Source of the DNA: Trema orientale
Taxonomy: Eukaryota > Streptophyta > Magnoliopsida > Rosales > Cannabaceae
Assembly: GCA_002914845.1 (NCBI GenBank)
Contig: JXTC01000036.1
Span: forward strand, 1,323,287-1,387,286
Direction of reading: 5' to 3'
Length of the DNA: 64,000 bases
Shown here: piece after piece, positions 23,764 to 35,229 of the stretch
Layout: every line of letters starts with the position of its first letter
Numbering within the stretch: position 1 is the first letter of the stretch
The notes under the pieces: generated by a model
The model's input: the letters and a program-made list of their open reading frames with translations, nothing else
Told to the model about the DNA's origin: nothing
Databases searched by the model: none
Made by a program: the position numbers and the translations under genes

Positions 23764-25105
23764 CGGTCTGAAAATTTCTTCGTTGAGTCCTGCAGCTATT
23801 CTTCCCGCTCCCAAAATCCCTGTTTTTCTCTATTCACTCTCTGTGCTCTCTTGGTCTCTGTCTTTATGTTCAAGTCCCAGTATCCAAATCTCTTTATATA
23901 TGTTTCAAAAAAAATCTCTTATATATATATATATATAGGCATGTAAGTTAAAATAACCACCGCATACAACATTGTTTCCTTCTTCTTTTTCCCCTCTCAG
24001 TTGTTTTATGTATATCGTAAATAACTTTGAGTCAGTCTAATAATGACTCATCGAAAGAAATTACAAAGATTCCTAAAAGAAAACATAAGCATTATTATCT
24101 ATGTCAAACACTATATATTGTGGGCATATTCACTCATTAATCTCTCGAAGTCATGAATCGTCATGAATCTAATCAACAACCATCATGTATTACATTGGCC
24201 CAGCCGATTTTCCTGAACTGAATTTATAGATTGTTCGGCCACTTCCTAATTAACAGTCCAAGTGAATAATTGTTGGAGGAAATTCGGCCATGCATGACCT
24301 TTTTCAAAAATATTTTGAAAAATACGGTGGGTTAGATTTTTCTAATTTTGGTACCGCATTTTTTTAAATAATATTATTTTTTAAAAATTATCTAAAGAAA
24401 AATAACATTTTTGAAAATAGTTACCATTCACCCGTGTTTGTAACTAGTTACCGATTAGCAGTGTCTATAACTAGTTACTGGGTTACCAGTTATGAGTTAT
24501 AATACATTCCTTTTTTTTTTTTTTCTTTTTTGTCTCGTTTTTGTACTTTTTACTATTTGTTGCTATTTCTATTGCTAGTTAAATATTTTTCTTCTCTCTC
24601 TCTTTTTTTTTTTTTTAGATTTTTACTAGTTATCAGTACTTAAAAACGGGTAACTGATTACTAGTTACTATTTTAAAAATGATATATTTCTAAAATTATT
24701 TGAGAAATAACGTTTTTCTAAAAAAATATGGTACAGGATTTAAAAAAATAAATATTTAAATAAAAATTAAAAAAATTTGACCACCGTTTTTTTTTTTTTT
24801 TTTTTTGGGTTTTGTAATAAAAGTCTTAGAAACCCTAATTGTTGTACACTTTTAAAACACAATTGGCTTGAATCCTTTCCACGTCACGGGCTTGTTATGT
24901 AAGAGAATGGCCTTTCCTTCTTATCATCTTTCTCTAATGTTTTAGAAAAATGACACTTAAAATCTCTTTTGCATAAATACTTCACAACTTGCTCAATTTA
25001 ATAAAATAGCACAAATTAAGATAAAAGATTTTGAGAAGGAAAACAATTAAATACAAAATTAAGCTGGAATATGTATGTAAATATTGTATAAATATGTGCA
25101 CATCA
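22959..25105 (-). mobile_element. Athila/Tat-like LTR, copy 2 (about 2.1 kb)
   Basis: On the minus strand it starts TGATGTGCACAT (25105) and ends GTGCACCTGCA (22959). Immediately 5' on the minus strand is AAGTTTATGGGTATT, a decayed form of the AAGTTTGGGGGTATT polypurine end seen in this lineage, so this is a 3' LTR with its interior to the right. It contains a poly-A run (23728-23760), a TA repeat near 23920 and an inverted-repeat insertion (24323-24790). Confidence 0.6.
24323..24790. repeat. Inverted-repeat element inside the LTR
   Basis: Arms of about 120-140 bp (24323-24440 and 24640-24790) pair imperfectly: ACGGTGG...GGTACCGCATTTTTT with AAAAAATATGGTACAGG...CCACCGT. The central part has several GTAACTAGTTAC-like motifs. 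Probably a MITE; no target duplication can be fixed because the flanks are poly-A/T. Confidence 0.5.
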
Positions 25106-27113
25106 AATACCCATAAACTTATTTTGCTTGACCTTAAGCAAAAGAAAGAAAGAAAAGCCTAACAAAAATTCTAAAGACATAACGACAATCCAGTTTGACT
25201 CTCAAATATTGCCTCAAAGATTTCGTAATGTATAAAACTCAAAGAAAAACTCTGAACACTGTAAATGGTATAGAATTTCAAATCAAATGCCAACCTGATT
25301 TCACTATAGATTCATTGAGTATGTGTATGAATAAGCAATTATATTTAATCATATGCAACTTGGACCAGTTTATACAAATAAGTAAGTTATAATAAATCTC
25401 TAAATATAAATATATAATCTCCATAACCTTGCTTTTTATACCACTATCCACTAATGTAGACAAACAATGCATCAAAGATCATTAGGATTTTGTTAGGCTT
25501 GTAACGAATAGCTAAGGTTATAGGAGGATAATAGATATTTTTATGACTCAAATCACCCTAAGCACACAAATTACTCTAGGATCTTTTTCTTTTCTAGATC
25601 CTTAAATTTGAGTATTCAGTAATTCCCCGAAACTTATTTCCACTTTCTTCTATCACTCCATTTATTATCCTTTTTTCCCTCTTAGGCTACTACACCCTCA
25701 ACCTTATGAATTTTTATAGTCTTTTTTTTTTTTCCTTCTTTCTGCACAAATGTATAGTACTCTGTTTTTTTCTTTTTTCTTTTTTTTTTTCCACTTTGCC
25801 TCAAAAGATTTTCTCAAACACTATCCTTCCTCCCCATTGTTATATATATAACTGAAAAATATATTCAATTAAGATCACAAGTGCTCATAGGTAAAGGATA
25901 AAATATTAGAAACAGTTTAAAATTTAGATTAAATATATGAGTGTCAAAAAAAATGTCAATATAAATTCAAATGCAATATAACCTTAGATTTTGCCTCGAA
26001 TGGTAATCAAATAAGTTTGAGAGTCTAATAATGAGATTTCAAGGATTATTTAATTCATATAAACTTTCTCTAGGTAAGCAAAACTAAAATAACACAAGAA
26101 TCAAGGACACAGATAAAAATAACGTTCATCATTTTTCTAAAAACTATATTCAGTCAAATCAAGTTCTTATCATTGATATTCGATCATCAAACTAAATCAC
26201 AAAGCAAAACTATTTTTTTTTTCAATTTCTAATTTTTATTCAAAAAAATTAATCTTCCTACCCTCAAACTTAAAGCTAACATTGTCTTCATTGTTAAAAG
26301 TAAAATAGAAGATAAAAGAAAAACTCTGTCAAATTGTAACACAAAGATGGAAGTTTTTTGTTCAGTCATTAAAGTCCATATATCATCCCCCAAACTTGTG
26401 TATGAACCTGAGGCATACATATACCAAACAAACAAACAAAATAAAATAAACCTACTAAAAATAGAAAAATAAAATAAAAAACAAGGAAAGCAAAATAAAA
26501 ATGAAAACATGGCCTTCCAAGAAACGCTTAGTTTTATAGTCATCTGCTGGACTTTTCAGTAATTTCTATGAATAGGATTGTGCGGGTCTTGTGTCTATCA
26601 CGCCATAATTCCTCATAGATTCTAGCATTCTCATGAGCATCACTCATATATATAAATCGACAATGAGAGAGCAGGGACTTAAGCTTAAGTTTTGTAGATT
26701 TTTGGATGGATGACAATGGTCTAGGAGATTCTTTCCCAAATTTCTTAAATTTCGGCTTTCTCCTATGAATATAACTTGACAAAGCTATCAAGTAATATGC
26801 ATCCTCTATAATCTCTTCTTTATCGACTTTGGTTGTCTTAGAATGGACCATCCAACTTCTAATGGTGCTTATAGACAATTAGTATCCAATGATTTAGCTA
26901 TTTGTGGTTATAGTATTATTGATCATATTTCTTTAATGTCTGTAATGGTGTTTTCATGCTGCTTGACATTGTCCTTATCGGAATCACTTGGAAATAGTGA
27001 ATGAACAAAAGTAGAAGTCATTCTTGTTTCTATGGCTTCTTGCAATTCTTTTTCTGGCTCACTAATTTGTTCACCACTTTGAGGTGTAATCTCCGTCTCT
27101 TCTTTACTTGAAA
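25106..27113 (-). mobile_element. Interior of Athila/Tat-like element with fused pol remnants
   Basis: The minus strand continues from the 3' LTR. 25106-26540 is the non-coding 3' region (GGTAAGATTAATTT... and AAGTTTGGGG-type motifs, seen as CCCCCAAACTT on the plus strand near 26388). The ORF at 26540-26878 carries PRPLSSIQKSTKLKLKSLLS, which resembles the protease-RT linker (PRPLPSI..PP.LELKPLPSHLRYA), and runs straight into AHENARIYEELWRDRHK, which resembles the integrase C-terminus (AYENARIYKE+T++WHDK). A second ORF piece (about 26925-27113) contains EEETEITP-like acidic sequence of unknown identity. The joint implies a large internal deletion of pol. Confidence 0.55.
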
Positions 27114-28079
27114 CTTTTATATATGTAAGAATAATTCGGAGTTTTATATTCGTTATATTATATAAATATATATTTGATATTGCTTTGTTGTCGGAGCTAA
27201 TTATCCTAGGAATTAGTGGGTTAGTGATAAGTCTGCATATGGACTTGTTCAGTGTTTTTATTCTTCATATTGTTTAGATATCTAATCTAGTTAGTTCGTA
27301 TTTGCTGATTATGTATTTTTTCACTTGGTTCTTTGTTGGGGAAAGCATCTGTTTATGTGAAATAGAATTGCCTTTGTAAATTTCTATTTTATGTTTTGCT
27401 TTTGGATTGAAGTAGGTGTGGCTGTAATTAATTTCCAGCATAATAAAAGTGTTATAATTAATTAATTTCTATGAATATCTTTTTCTTACTAGTTGAACTC
27501 TAATAACTTAGAAACTAAAATTAGCAACTGTGTGTTGCTAAATTGTTTTTGGTTAAATTACTTTATATATGTATTGTTTGATGATCCCCTATTAGGAAAA
27601 TTAGGTGAAATATATACACTCATTAATAGTAAGTTTTAGAAAATACTTGAAGTCAATGAGTGGAAACAATAATTCATTTTTAACTAGAGATGCTGATATA
27701 TGAAAGTACTTAAAATAAAAAGAGTAAGAACCTTATCCATTAATTAAACTTCGTGTACTTTTGGTATTGTTATATACGGAAATTATTATATTTAATATTC
27801 TAGAAAATTCAAGATGTCTCCTCGTTTAACCAACATACTTTGTTACTAATGCTTCTAGCCATGATCTTAGAAAAACAAAAAAACAAAAAAAAAAAACAAA
27901 AACAAAAAGAAAAATGCTTCTAGCCATGACTATTTTTCTTTTCTTTACTGTTTGTCTATAGTTTATGTACTAAGCAGTAGTATTTTATATGTTCATGTCA
28001 TATAAGAAAGTATTGTATCTTCTAGCAAAGTTAAAATAATACTTTTGTAACATTACATGTATAATGATACTATTTGATG
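27114..28079. other. Stretch without a recognised gene
   Basis: AT-rich, no coding pattern. It contains the small A-rich insertion at 27848-27929, described separately. Confidence 0.4.
27848..27929 (+). repeat. A-rich insertion with 17-bp target duplication
   Basis: AATGCTTCTAGCCATGA occurs at 27848-27864 and again at 27913-27929, with a 48-bp A-rich insert between. A long perfect duplication plus an A-tail is the mark of LINE-driven retroposition; here almost nothing but the tail was inserted. Confidence 0.75.
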
Positions 28080-28870
28080 AAAATTATTAAGGCTCGTCAA
28101 CCTAGACCGAGGAGTATTTTATAAGTAATAAATGCTCGAATATGAGTTAAGTAGCATCTCACTTGCAGTGTAAGAAATTATCTATCTATGTGATTCTTTC
28201 GAAGCATTAATGGATAGGGTGCATAGAGTCAGTGCCTAAATATGTGATATGATTCCTTCAGAGATATTCTGACCCTTTCGGGGATACTATAGTTCCTTCT
28301 GGTACACCTTAATAGTGGTATGGGATGGACCTTTTGTTATACAGAGATGAGAAATTTTAGGGCTCAAGACCTCCATACGACGACTCTTGCTCTATTATAC
28401 GTTCTCTGAGTGGCTCAATGTGCAATTCACGATTTTATTAGGTAATACAATATATAAGAGGATCCCAATTATATGATAATATATATATATGTCCTACCTT
28501 ATATGCATTCTGCATTTGCATGTGTTACTTACTGAGTTTCATACTCACGTATATTCTTACATTGCAAAAGATATTACCGATACTTGAGTTTGGAGGAGGT
28601 GTGCCGACTTTCTGATTGTGGCGAGGTAGTTTTTTAAGTGAGAATATGTGTTGGGGAGGTCCACTAAGATTATGTTTTATAAGTACACGGAACAACCAAT
28701 ATATGTGTATATATATATATAAGTAGAGTTTTCTTTACATTTCCGAAAAGTTTAAGAAATTTTAATTTTCCACTATTTTTCTTAATTCGCAGTTGAATAA
28801 CGTCCGCTAAGTTTTTTCAACTATAACATAATTTTCGATACATAGAGTAGTAAAATTGGGGGATGTTACA
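28080..28870 (+). mobile_element. Gypsy-like LTR remnant
   Basis: The sequence resembles gypsy LTRs of other plants: TTACTTACTGAGTTTCATACTCAC near 28525, GGAGGAGGTGTGCCGAC near 28590, and an end GGGGGATGTTACA at 28870. The left end was not located, and no internal region follows. Superfamily assignment is by general appearance only. Confidence 0.4.
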
Positions 28871-30200
28871 AGACGATTATCTTCTTAGAAAGCTTAGACA
28901 TATGAGTGTTCCAATTAGTCACCTCGGACTTGCTACTTAATTGTATTCATGGCTGTATATTTGACTTGAATGATATGTACCTGTTTTAGAAAATGTGATT
29001 CTATGATGGTTTGGAAATTATCTACAAGTGAATTTTTATAAACTGTCTAAATAACTTACTAATCATGTAGTTTGACAGTAAGTATCTTGTTTATGATTAA
29101 AAACTTGTAATCAATTCTCTATTCGGTAGTAGCTCACCTCCCTTCCTCCCCTCAAGTAGTACTCAGTGTGATTTGGATAAGGAGGTATAGTTAGAGGCAT
29201 CAGAAGCTTGCTAGTTATTATCTTTACTTTTGGTAATTTCTGACTAGATTATGAATTATGGACTTAAGTAGGAAATTTCGTTACTTTATATTGTATAAGG
29301 ATTAACTATGCATTTTGGACTCAGGTTATATAACTTATGTCGGACTCAGTTTATATAACTTATGTCTACTAGTAATGGTGTGAGATAGATATATGATGCA
29401 TGACTCTTGGATATCAAATTTTATTTTAGTCTATATTTAAGGGATAATTATAAAATTGTAGAAATAGCTTTCCTAAATGTTTTCTAAAAGCAATTCTGGC
29501 CATTTTTAGATTTTAAAAACTTTTGAAACATTTTTATAAACTAAATTACAGGATTTAAACTTTTGAGACATTTTTAAAGCTAAATTTCGGGTTTATGAAA
29601 TACCCATTTTATCAATGACTCCAGTTTAGGGTCATGAAAAATTACATCTCTTACTATTTATAAACTTCAGATCATTTCAAAATAAATTATATTAATGGAT
29701 CTATCTTGATGACTGTATTTACTGTCAATAAATTGTATTTCTTAAGGAAATTTTTGTGTTACCTATATAGTTTAGAAAAAAAATTTGAGAATGGATTGTA
29801 ATATTATTTAACATTCTTTTAACACAAATAATATTAGGACCACTTTTTTTTACTCTTCATTTGAAACATGAGAGTATAAATATTAAATATATTCTCTTTT
29901 ATATTCTCTAGTCTCATTGCTTAATAGTAAAATCGAAAATTGTATAATATGTACATTTCATACGTCAAAGAGTAAAACTGAAAAAAAAAAAAACCATCGT
30001 TTTAGATCATTTCTCTTGTATCATAGTCACAAATTCAAAACATTTTTCCAAGTGGATAAAAAAAATTAGTGAACAATATGACAAAATCATTCGACTGGGA
30101 AAAGTCGGATGAAAGTGGAGGAGATAAGAAACAATCGAACCATATTCACATAAATGTACAATTATGATAGCAGAAGAACATACAGATATACATAGAACAA
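28871..30200. other. Stretch without a recognised gene
   Basis: Contains a CTCACC..CCTTCC segment near 29135, like a second LTR remnant, and a 25-bp tandem duplication (29317-29341 and 29342-29366, GGACTCAG.TTATATAACTT). Nothing coding. The right end probably merges into the DUF789 gene promoter. Confidence 0.4.
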
Positions 30201-30216
30201 AAGTCCAATAAAAGGC

Positions 30217-30261
30217 CACGTGAATAAATCAGACCTTTAGATGATTAATCTAGGACACGTG
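30217..30261 (+). promoter_or_regulatory. Two G-box (CACGTG) motifs upstream of the DUF789 gene
   Basis: CCACGTGA (core 30217-30222) and ACACGTGT (core 30256-30261) lie 39 bp apart, about 600 bp before a likely TATA box. Paired ACGTG elements of this kind bind bZIP/bHLH factors and often give ABA or light response. Two more CACGTG cores occur inside intron 1 (31703-31708 and 32042-32047). Motif presence is seen; function is inferred. Confidence 0.45.
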
Positions 30262-30850
30262 TAGCTCCGTACTTAAAACCAAAGCACTGTATGTGCCACA
30301 AAAAAACAGAAAAATAATTCAAAAAAAGGAAAAAAAAAAAAGAATTCAAAGAAACCCAGAGAAAAATAAAATAAAATAAAAAGCACCATGATGAAAGAAA
30401 TGACAAAAGGACTGCCACAACACGCGGCGAAGCGAGCACTCCCAACTCCGACACCGCTACTGCCTCCTCTTTCAAAACACACCAACCCTTTTTTTTTGTG
30501 CTCAGACCGTTTTTTTTTTCCCCTATTTATTTGTCTTGCTATCTTTGATCCACTGAGGCTAAACCCACCCCCGAAAAGCCCCCAGAGCTTAAATAAATAA
30601 AAAGAAAAAAACATTTTCAGTATCGTTCTTTCATTTTATCATCGTTGATTTTATATTTATACGCTACATATATATATATATATATAATTAAGTTTATGTT
30701 TTGTTGTTTTATTTTGGTTGTCCTGTAGAAGAGTACCAAAGTGAGTGTTTCTGGTTGAAAGTGCTTGCGGATCTATTCCTTGATACTCTTTAATTAATTA
30801 GAGCATTTATAGAAATAAATTCTATAAATAATATTTTGTAATATCCCAAG

Positions 30851-30857
30851 TATAAAG
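30851..30857 (+). promoter_or_regulatory. Candidate TATA box of the DUF789 gene
   Basis: TATAAAG followed, about 30-70 bp later, by a pyrimidine-rich tract (CTCTCTTTCTTTCTTCCCG) as is common at plant start sites. This would give a leader of about 360 nt before the ATG at 31248, unless the leader is spliced. Confidence 0.5.
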
Positions 30858-31247
30858 AGAGGGTAAGTGACAGAGTGCTATCTATCCCTTTTTACTCTCT
30901 TTCTTTCTTCCCGTCTTTTAATTTTTCTCTCTGTTTTCTTATTTTCCATTTTTGGCAGTAATATTTGGAATGCCCATTTTGTGATTTCTTTCAGTACCCC
31001 TACTTTTTGTTTGAGTGCATAATTGAGTGTACAAAAAAGAGGGAAAAAAAAAAGCTTTTTTTTTTTTTTGGGTTTTTTGGAAGTGAAATCAGGCTAGGCA
31101 AAATTAAGTAATAAAGGGTTTGTTCCATCTCTTCTTATCTCGAAATGAGACAGATTATTGAGGATCTTGGGAGATTCTGAATAGCATTAAAAGGCATATA
31201 TTATTTGGTGGTTGGAAACCGTATTTGGTATGTATCAATTTGCAACA

Positions 31248-34200
31248 ATGTCTTCTGGTTCTGCTTCTTCCGCAACCAAAACTGCTCACTCCAATCTGGA
31301 ACGCTTCCTTCACAGCGTTACTCCCACGGTTGCTTCAAGAACTCTCCGTCAGGTTTTTTTTTAAACCTTCCTTCAAAACCCTTTTTTTTTTAATGATTAT
31401 TATTATTTTTTTCATTTTTTCCTTATAAATAATTTTATCGACTTTTTTATTTATTTTTAGCTGTATTTTATCTCTCTTTTTTCTGGTCAGTGTCCTTCTC
31501 ACGATGCTGATATTTTTCAGTGATTATTGTTTTGGTTACTATTATATTTCCACAATCAACATGTTCTTTTAATCCTCCCCGTCACACTGACACACTAGAG
31601 TAGATTTGCATTTCTGAAAAGAGAAATCAGAAAGTTTGGATTTAATTATTTTTTTATTACTATGAATACAGTGCACGCTGAAGTTTTTGTTTTATTACAT
31701 AACACGTGTTTTGTGGTTGAGTTGAGTGGGGCTAACAGATTTGTATTTGTCCAAATGTGAAAAGGTTTTGGGTCAAGCGGTCAAGTCAGTCCCTTGTCTC
31801 ACTAGGCCCTTTTGTTTTTTTTTTTTTGTTTTTTTTTTTCTTTGTTCAGGTAATATACTACTATTCCCTGGAAGATGCTTCGCATATTCTCTTACTATTT
31901 TTAATTCATTATTGCCTATTATTATTATTATTCTTCTTATTAAATCCTGTGGTTGGTTTGTTTAGACTTTCTTCTCTTTGTACACGTAATCACGTATGCA
32001 TGTAGAGATTAGATGACATCACCTACATACCAATCGAAAGCCACGTGTGACACGTAAGGATTCAAGAATTCCAGGAAAAACTTTTCTGTGTTTCTGTTTT
32101 GCTGAGCTAGGAAGTGTTCGTTTTAAGGAAATGGCTGCTAAAAGGTTTCTTTTCTCTAGGCAAACTAGCTATCTACCTATATATAGTCATAATCTACTTA
32201 GATATGCGTAGCAAATTGTGTGCTTACAGTTGCTATAATAATGTATAATAATGTTTACACCATGTAAACAAGGAGGAGCTTCTGTTGTTATTGGTAAAAG
32301 TTGAGTTGAATGAACTCTGATCATGCATATTAAAATATTTGGTGTGACACATAATTCTGTTGAGTGTTCAATTAAGAGTCAGATTAACCGGGATACTTTG
32401 AATTTAATGCTATATATGTTTGGTTAGGATAAATATATGAGATAATGTTAAGTATGATTTTTCTTTGAAAGTGTTTCGTGTTTATTCTTTCTTATCTGTT
32501 ACTAAGGTAAAAACAAAAGAAGGGAATTAAAGATTAAACAATAATTTACCTGATATGTAGTAAATTCTTTACTTAACTACAAATTCTCAATCACTCGCTC
32601 GATAATTCCTCGTTTTGAGCAAACATTCACATGAAAATCCACTCACTAATGACCAATCCTTTTACTCCCTCTCTTTCCTTCCTTGCACTTTTCCCTCCTA
32701 CTGATCATAGATCCTTCTTTCCTCCACTTTTCCCACTTTCCAAACATAGGCCAAGTACCATCATAACATGGGGATGTAAAATTTTTATAAATTATGAGCT
32801 AGGTATTCTTTTGACAAAGAAGGGAGTTCATAGAAACAAATGAGTTTTTGACAATAATATATACTTGCTGAAAGCGCAGAAGGAAGCTTTCAGCAATAAA
32901 ATGAGATAAAACGTCTCGCTGCCCTTTTTGCTTAGTAAGCTTGCTATGGTTTAAAGGGTTTCCCTACCCTGATTGTCGTCCAATATAAAACTCTCCACCA
33001 GTTACCTTTTAGTCTCTTAAGAAGAAACATTAGACATCAGTCTTCCTACGAATCTTACATTGATGTTGGTAGTTTTCCATAATAGTTATCGACTCAATTT
33101 GTGTTTCTACTTTCCTTCCACTCGTTTCGATTATTGAAACTTTCCATCGGTTGAATCTAAATATTTTATTCACCTTTCATTGATATTGTTATTGTCATCA
33201 TTCAAAAAAGAACATTTCTGCATCTTATTTATATATAACAGTGAGCAATACATTGGAATTTGGATTTGATGTGTTGGATCTAGTAGTTTTTAACCTTGGT
33301 TCTTCTTTCTTTCCTCAAATTCTTCTCAGAGCTGCGTTAGTGATCTAAACAGCCTCTGGCAGCCACCTTCTAAGGACAAATTTGAATACTTCATACTGCA
33401 AGATCTTTGGGATTGTTATGGTGAATGGAGTGCATTTGGTGTTGGCACTCCAGTTCTCTTGCACACTGGCGAAACTGTTTTCCAATACTACGTCCCATAT
33501 CTATCGGCAATCCAGATCTACTGTGATAAATCTGTTGTTGCTTCCGGGTACTGAGTACATTCGTTGACTATAAGTTTCAGATTCAGTGATTAGTATATAA
33601 TCATTGATGATGAGATCAACTCTTGTCCTTTCTTAGGAATCAACGTGAGGACAGTGACTCGGCCGAATTTGAAAGTGACTCATGGAGTGATGATAGTGTG
33701 AGTGACAATTTATCCCGCTCTCTTAGCAACAATTCTAGTCGAGCTTGGGATTTTATTTCTGAAGATTCCAGCTTTGACTTAGAGAATCCATGGCCAATGA
33801 GAGATAAACTTGGACACCTTTACTTACAATACATTGAGACGTCTTCTCCTTACTGGAGGCCTCCCCTAATGGACAAGGTAACTCACCTTATCCTATTGCT
33901 CATATGTGAAGTTTCAGCCTGTTAATATCTACTTCAATAATGCTGCACAAATGTGAATTTTATCGATGTCTATTTTTGCAGATGACTGAACTATCTCAGC
34001 ATCATCCTGCATTAATGACTCTGAAGAGTGTGGATCTTTCACCAGCGAGTTGGATGGCAGTTGCTTGGTAAGCGTGAGTGGTTGTCCTTTTACATAATTT
34101 GTTCCTAGTACGTAGAACAAGGCCTTACATTAGAAAAGCATATTGTATATATATACTTTTGTAGTAGTATTCAGTGTGAAATACCTATTTGGTCGTACGA

Positions 34201-34902
34201 AGTTGCTTTAATCTTTTCCCCTAGATATACTATATATCCTTCGCGCGTCCTTTGTTTGAACAGGTACCCTATATATCAGATTCCATGTCGGAAAAATGAA
34301 AAGGCCTTATCAGCAAGCTTCCTCACTTATCACACGTTGTCCTCCTGTTTCGAAGGTATATGACCACTCTTTTTATCTCTCCGTTTACCAACAGCGAGAA
34401 AGCCTTGTTCCTGACCTAGGTTTATATATAGTTTTGTTGGTCAACAATCATGGTAAGAGTTTTCTTTCATTTTTCAAAATCGTGATTGAGGGAATTATAG
34501 AATTTGTGAATTTTTCTTTTATTCATGAGCATACTGTAATTTGTCCGTGTCCGTTGGATGACATGTTCTGCTGTTCGTAATTTCTTCTTCTCATGCTTAA
34601 TGCCTAATTAAACAAATTGCGCAACAGAAAATGATGGCGGGAATCCGGAAGAAGGAACGAGCTATTCGGAGACGTCGGGAACAGTAATAAGAGACAACTC
34701 AAAGGAAGTCAACTGTAGTAGGATATCTCTTCCTCCTTTTGGAATAGCTACGTACAAGATGGAAGGAAATCTGTGGTTAAAACCAGAAACATCTGACTAT
34801 GAAAGGATAGTCAATCTCTATAGTGCTGCGGATTCATGGTTGAAGCAACTGAATGTTAGACACCATGACTTTAACTTTTTCACTTGCCACTCTTTCGTGT
34901 GA
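31248..34902 (+). CDS. DUF789 family protein, 338 aa, six exons
   Basis: Exons 31248-31352, 33330-33547, 33637-33877, 33982-34067, 34264-34355 and 34628-34902, all with GT-AG introns and continuous phase, sum to 1017 nt including TGA. The protein runs from MSSGSASSATKT through SNLERFLHSVTP (residues 16-27), LWDCYGEWSAFG, YYVPYLSAIQIY, an acidic serine-rich stretch (DSDSAEFESDSWSDD), SPYWRPPLMDK, DLSPASWMAVAWYPIY, SFLTYHTLSS, LPPFGIATYKMEG and ends HHDFNFFTCHSFV. These are the conserved blocks of plant DUF789, at the usual length of the family. No signal peptide or membrane segment is visible. The function of the family is not established. The start is the first ATG giving the conserved N-terminus. 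Intron 1 is long (1977 bp). No disabling change is seen, so the gene looks intact. Confidence 0.95.
32865..32896. repeat. Short perfect hairpin in intron 1
   Basis: TTGCTGAAAGC (32865-32875), a 10-nt loop, GCTTTCAGCAA (32886-32896). It is not followed by a T-run and matches no miRNA I know; role unknown. Confidence 0.7.
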
Positions 34903-35182
34903 AGTAGTTAATTTCGTGTATTTCGTTAGTTTCTAACTGTCATCGTTGTTTTTGTTCTTTCTCGGGTACTCCGGCCAACCGCCATAAAAAGTTTCTCTCT
35001 ATAGTTCTGAGAACAAGTAGAGACTATGGACTATTTTCTGATGCCATGTCTTCTTCCAATCCTGTTAGAGGGAAGTTTGTGGAATGAGTTGTTTACCGCT
35101 TAAAAGAAAAAAGTGTCCCAAATTGTAGCAAGATAGTTCATCGCTTTTTTTTTTTTTTTTTTTTTTTTTTTGTGGTGTTGAT

Positions 35183-35229
<47 letters not shown>

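Noticed and set aside
26229-26543. 104-codon minus-strand ORF with hydrophobic stretches
   Set aside because: It lies in the non-coding 3' region of a gypsy-like element (CCCCCAAACTT context on the plus strand); the apparent membrane segments are T-rich codons.
30245-30614. Overlapping ORFs on both strands before the DUF789 gene
   Set aside because: Low-complexity phenylalanine/lysine-rich reading of A/T tracts in the promoter and leader region, without domain support.
31205-32005. Plus-strand ORFs in exon 1 and intron 1 of the DUF789 gene
   Set aside because: Out of frame with the conserved N-terminus, or inside the intron, and rich in F/L/I from T-tracts.
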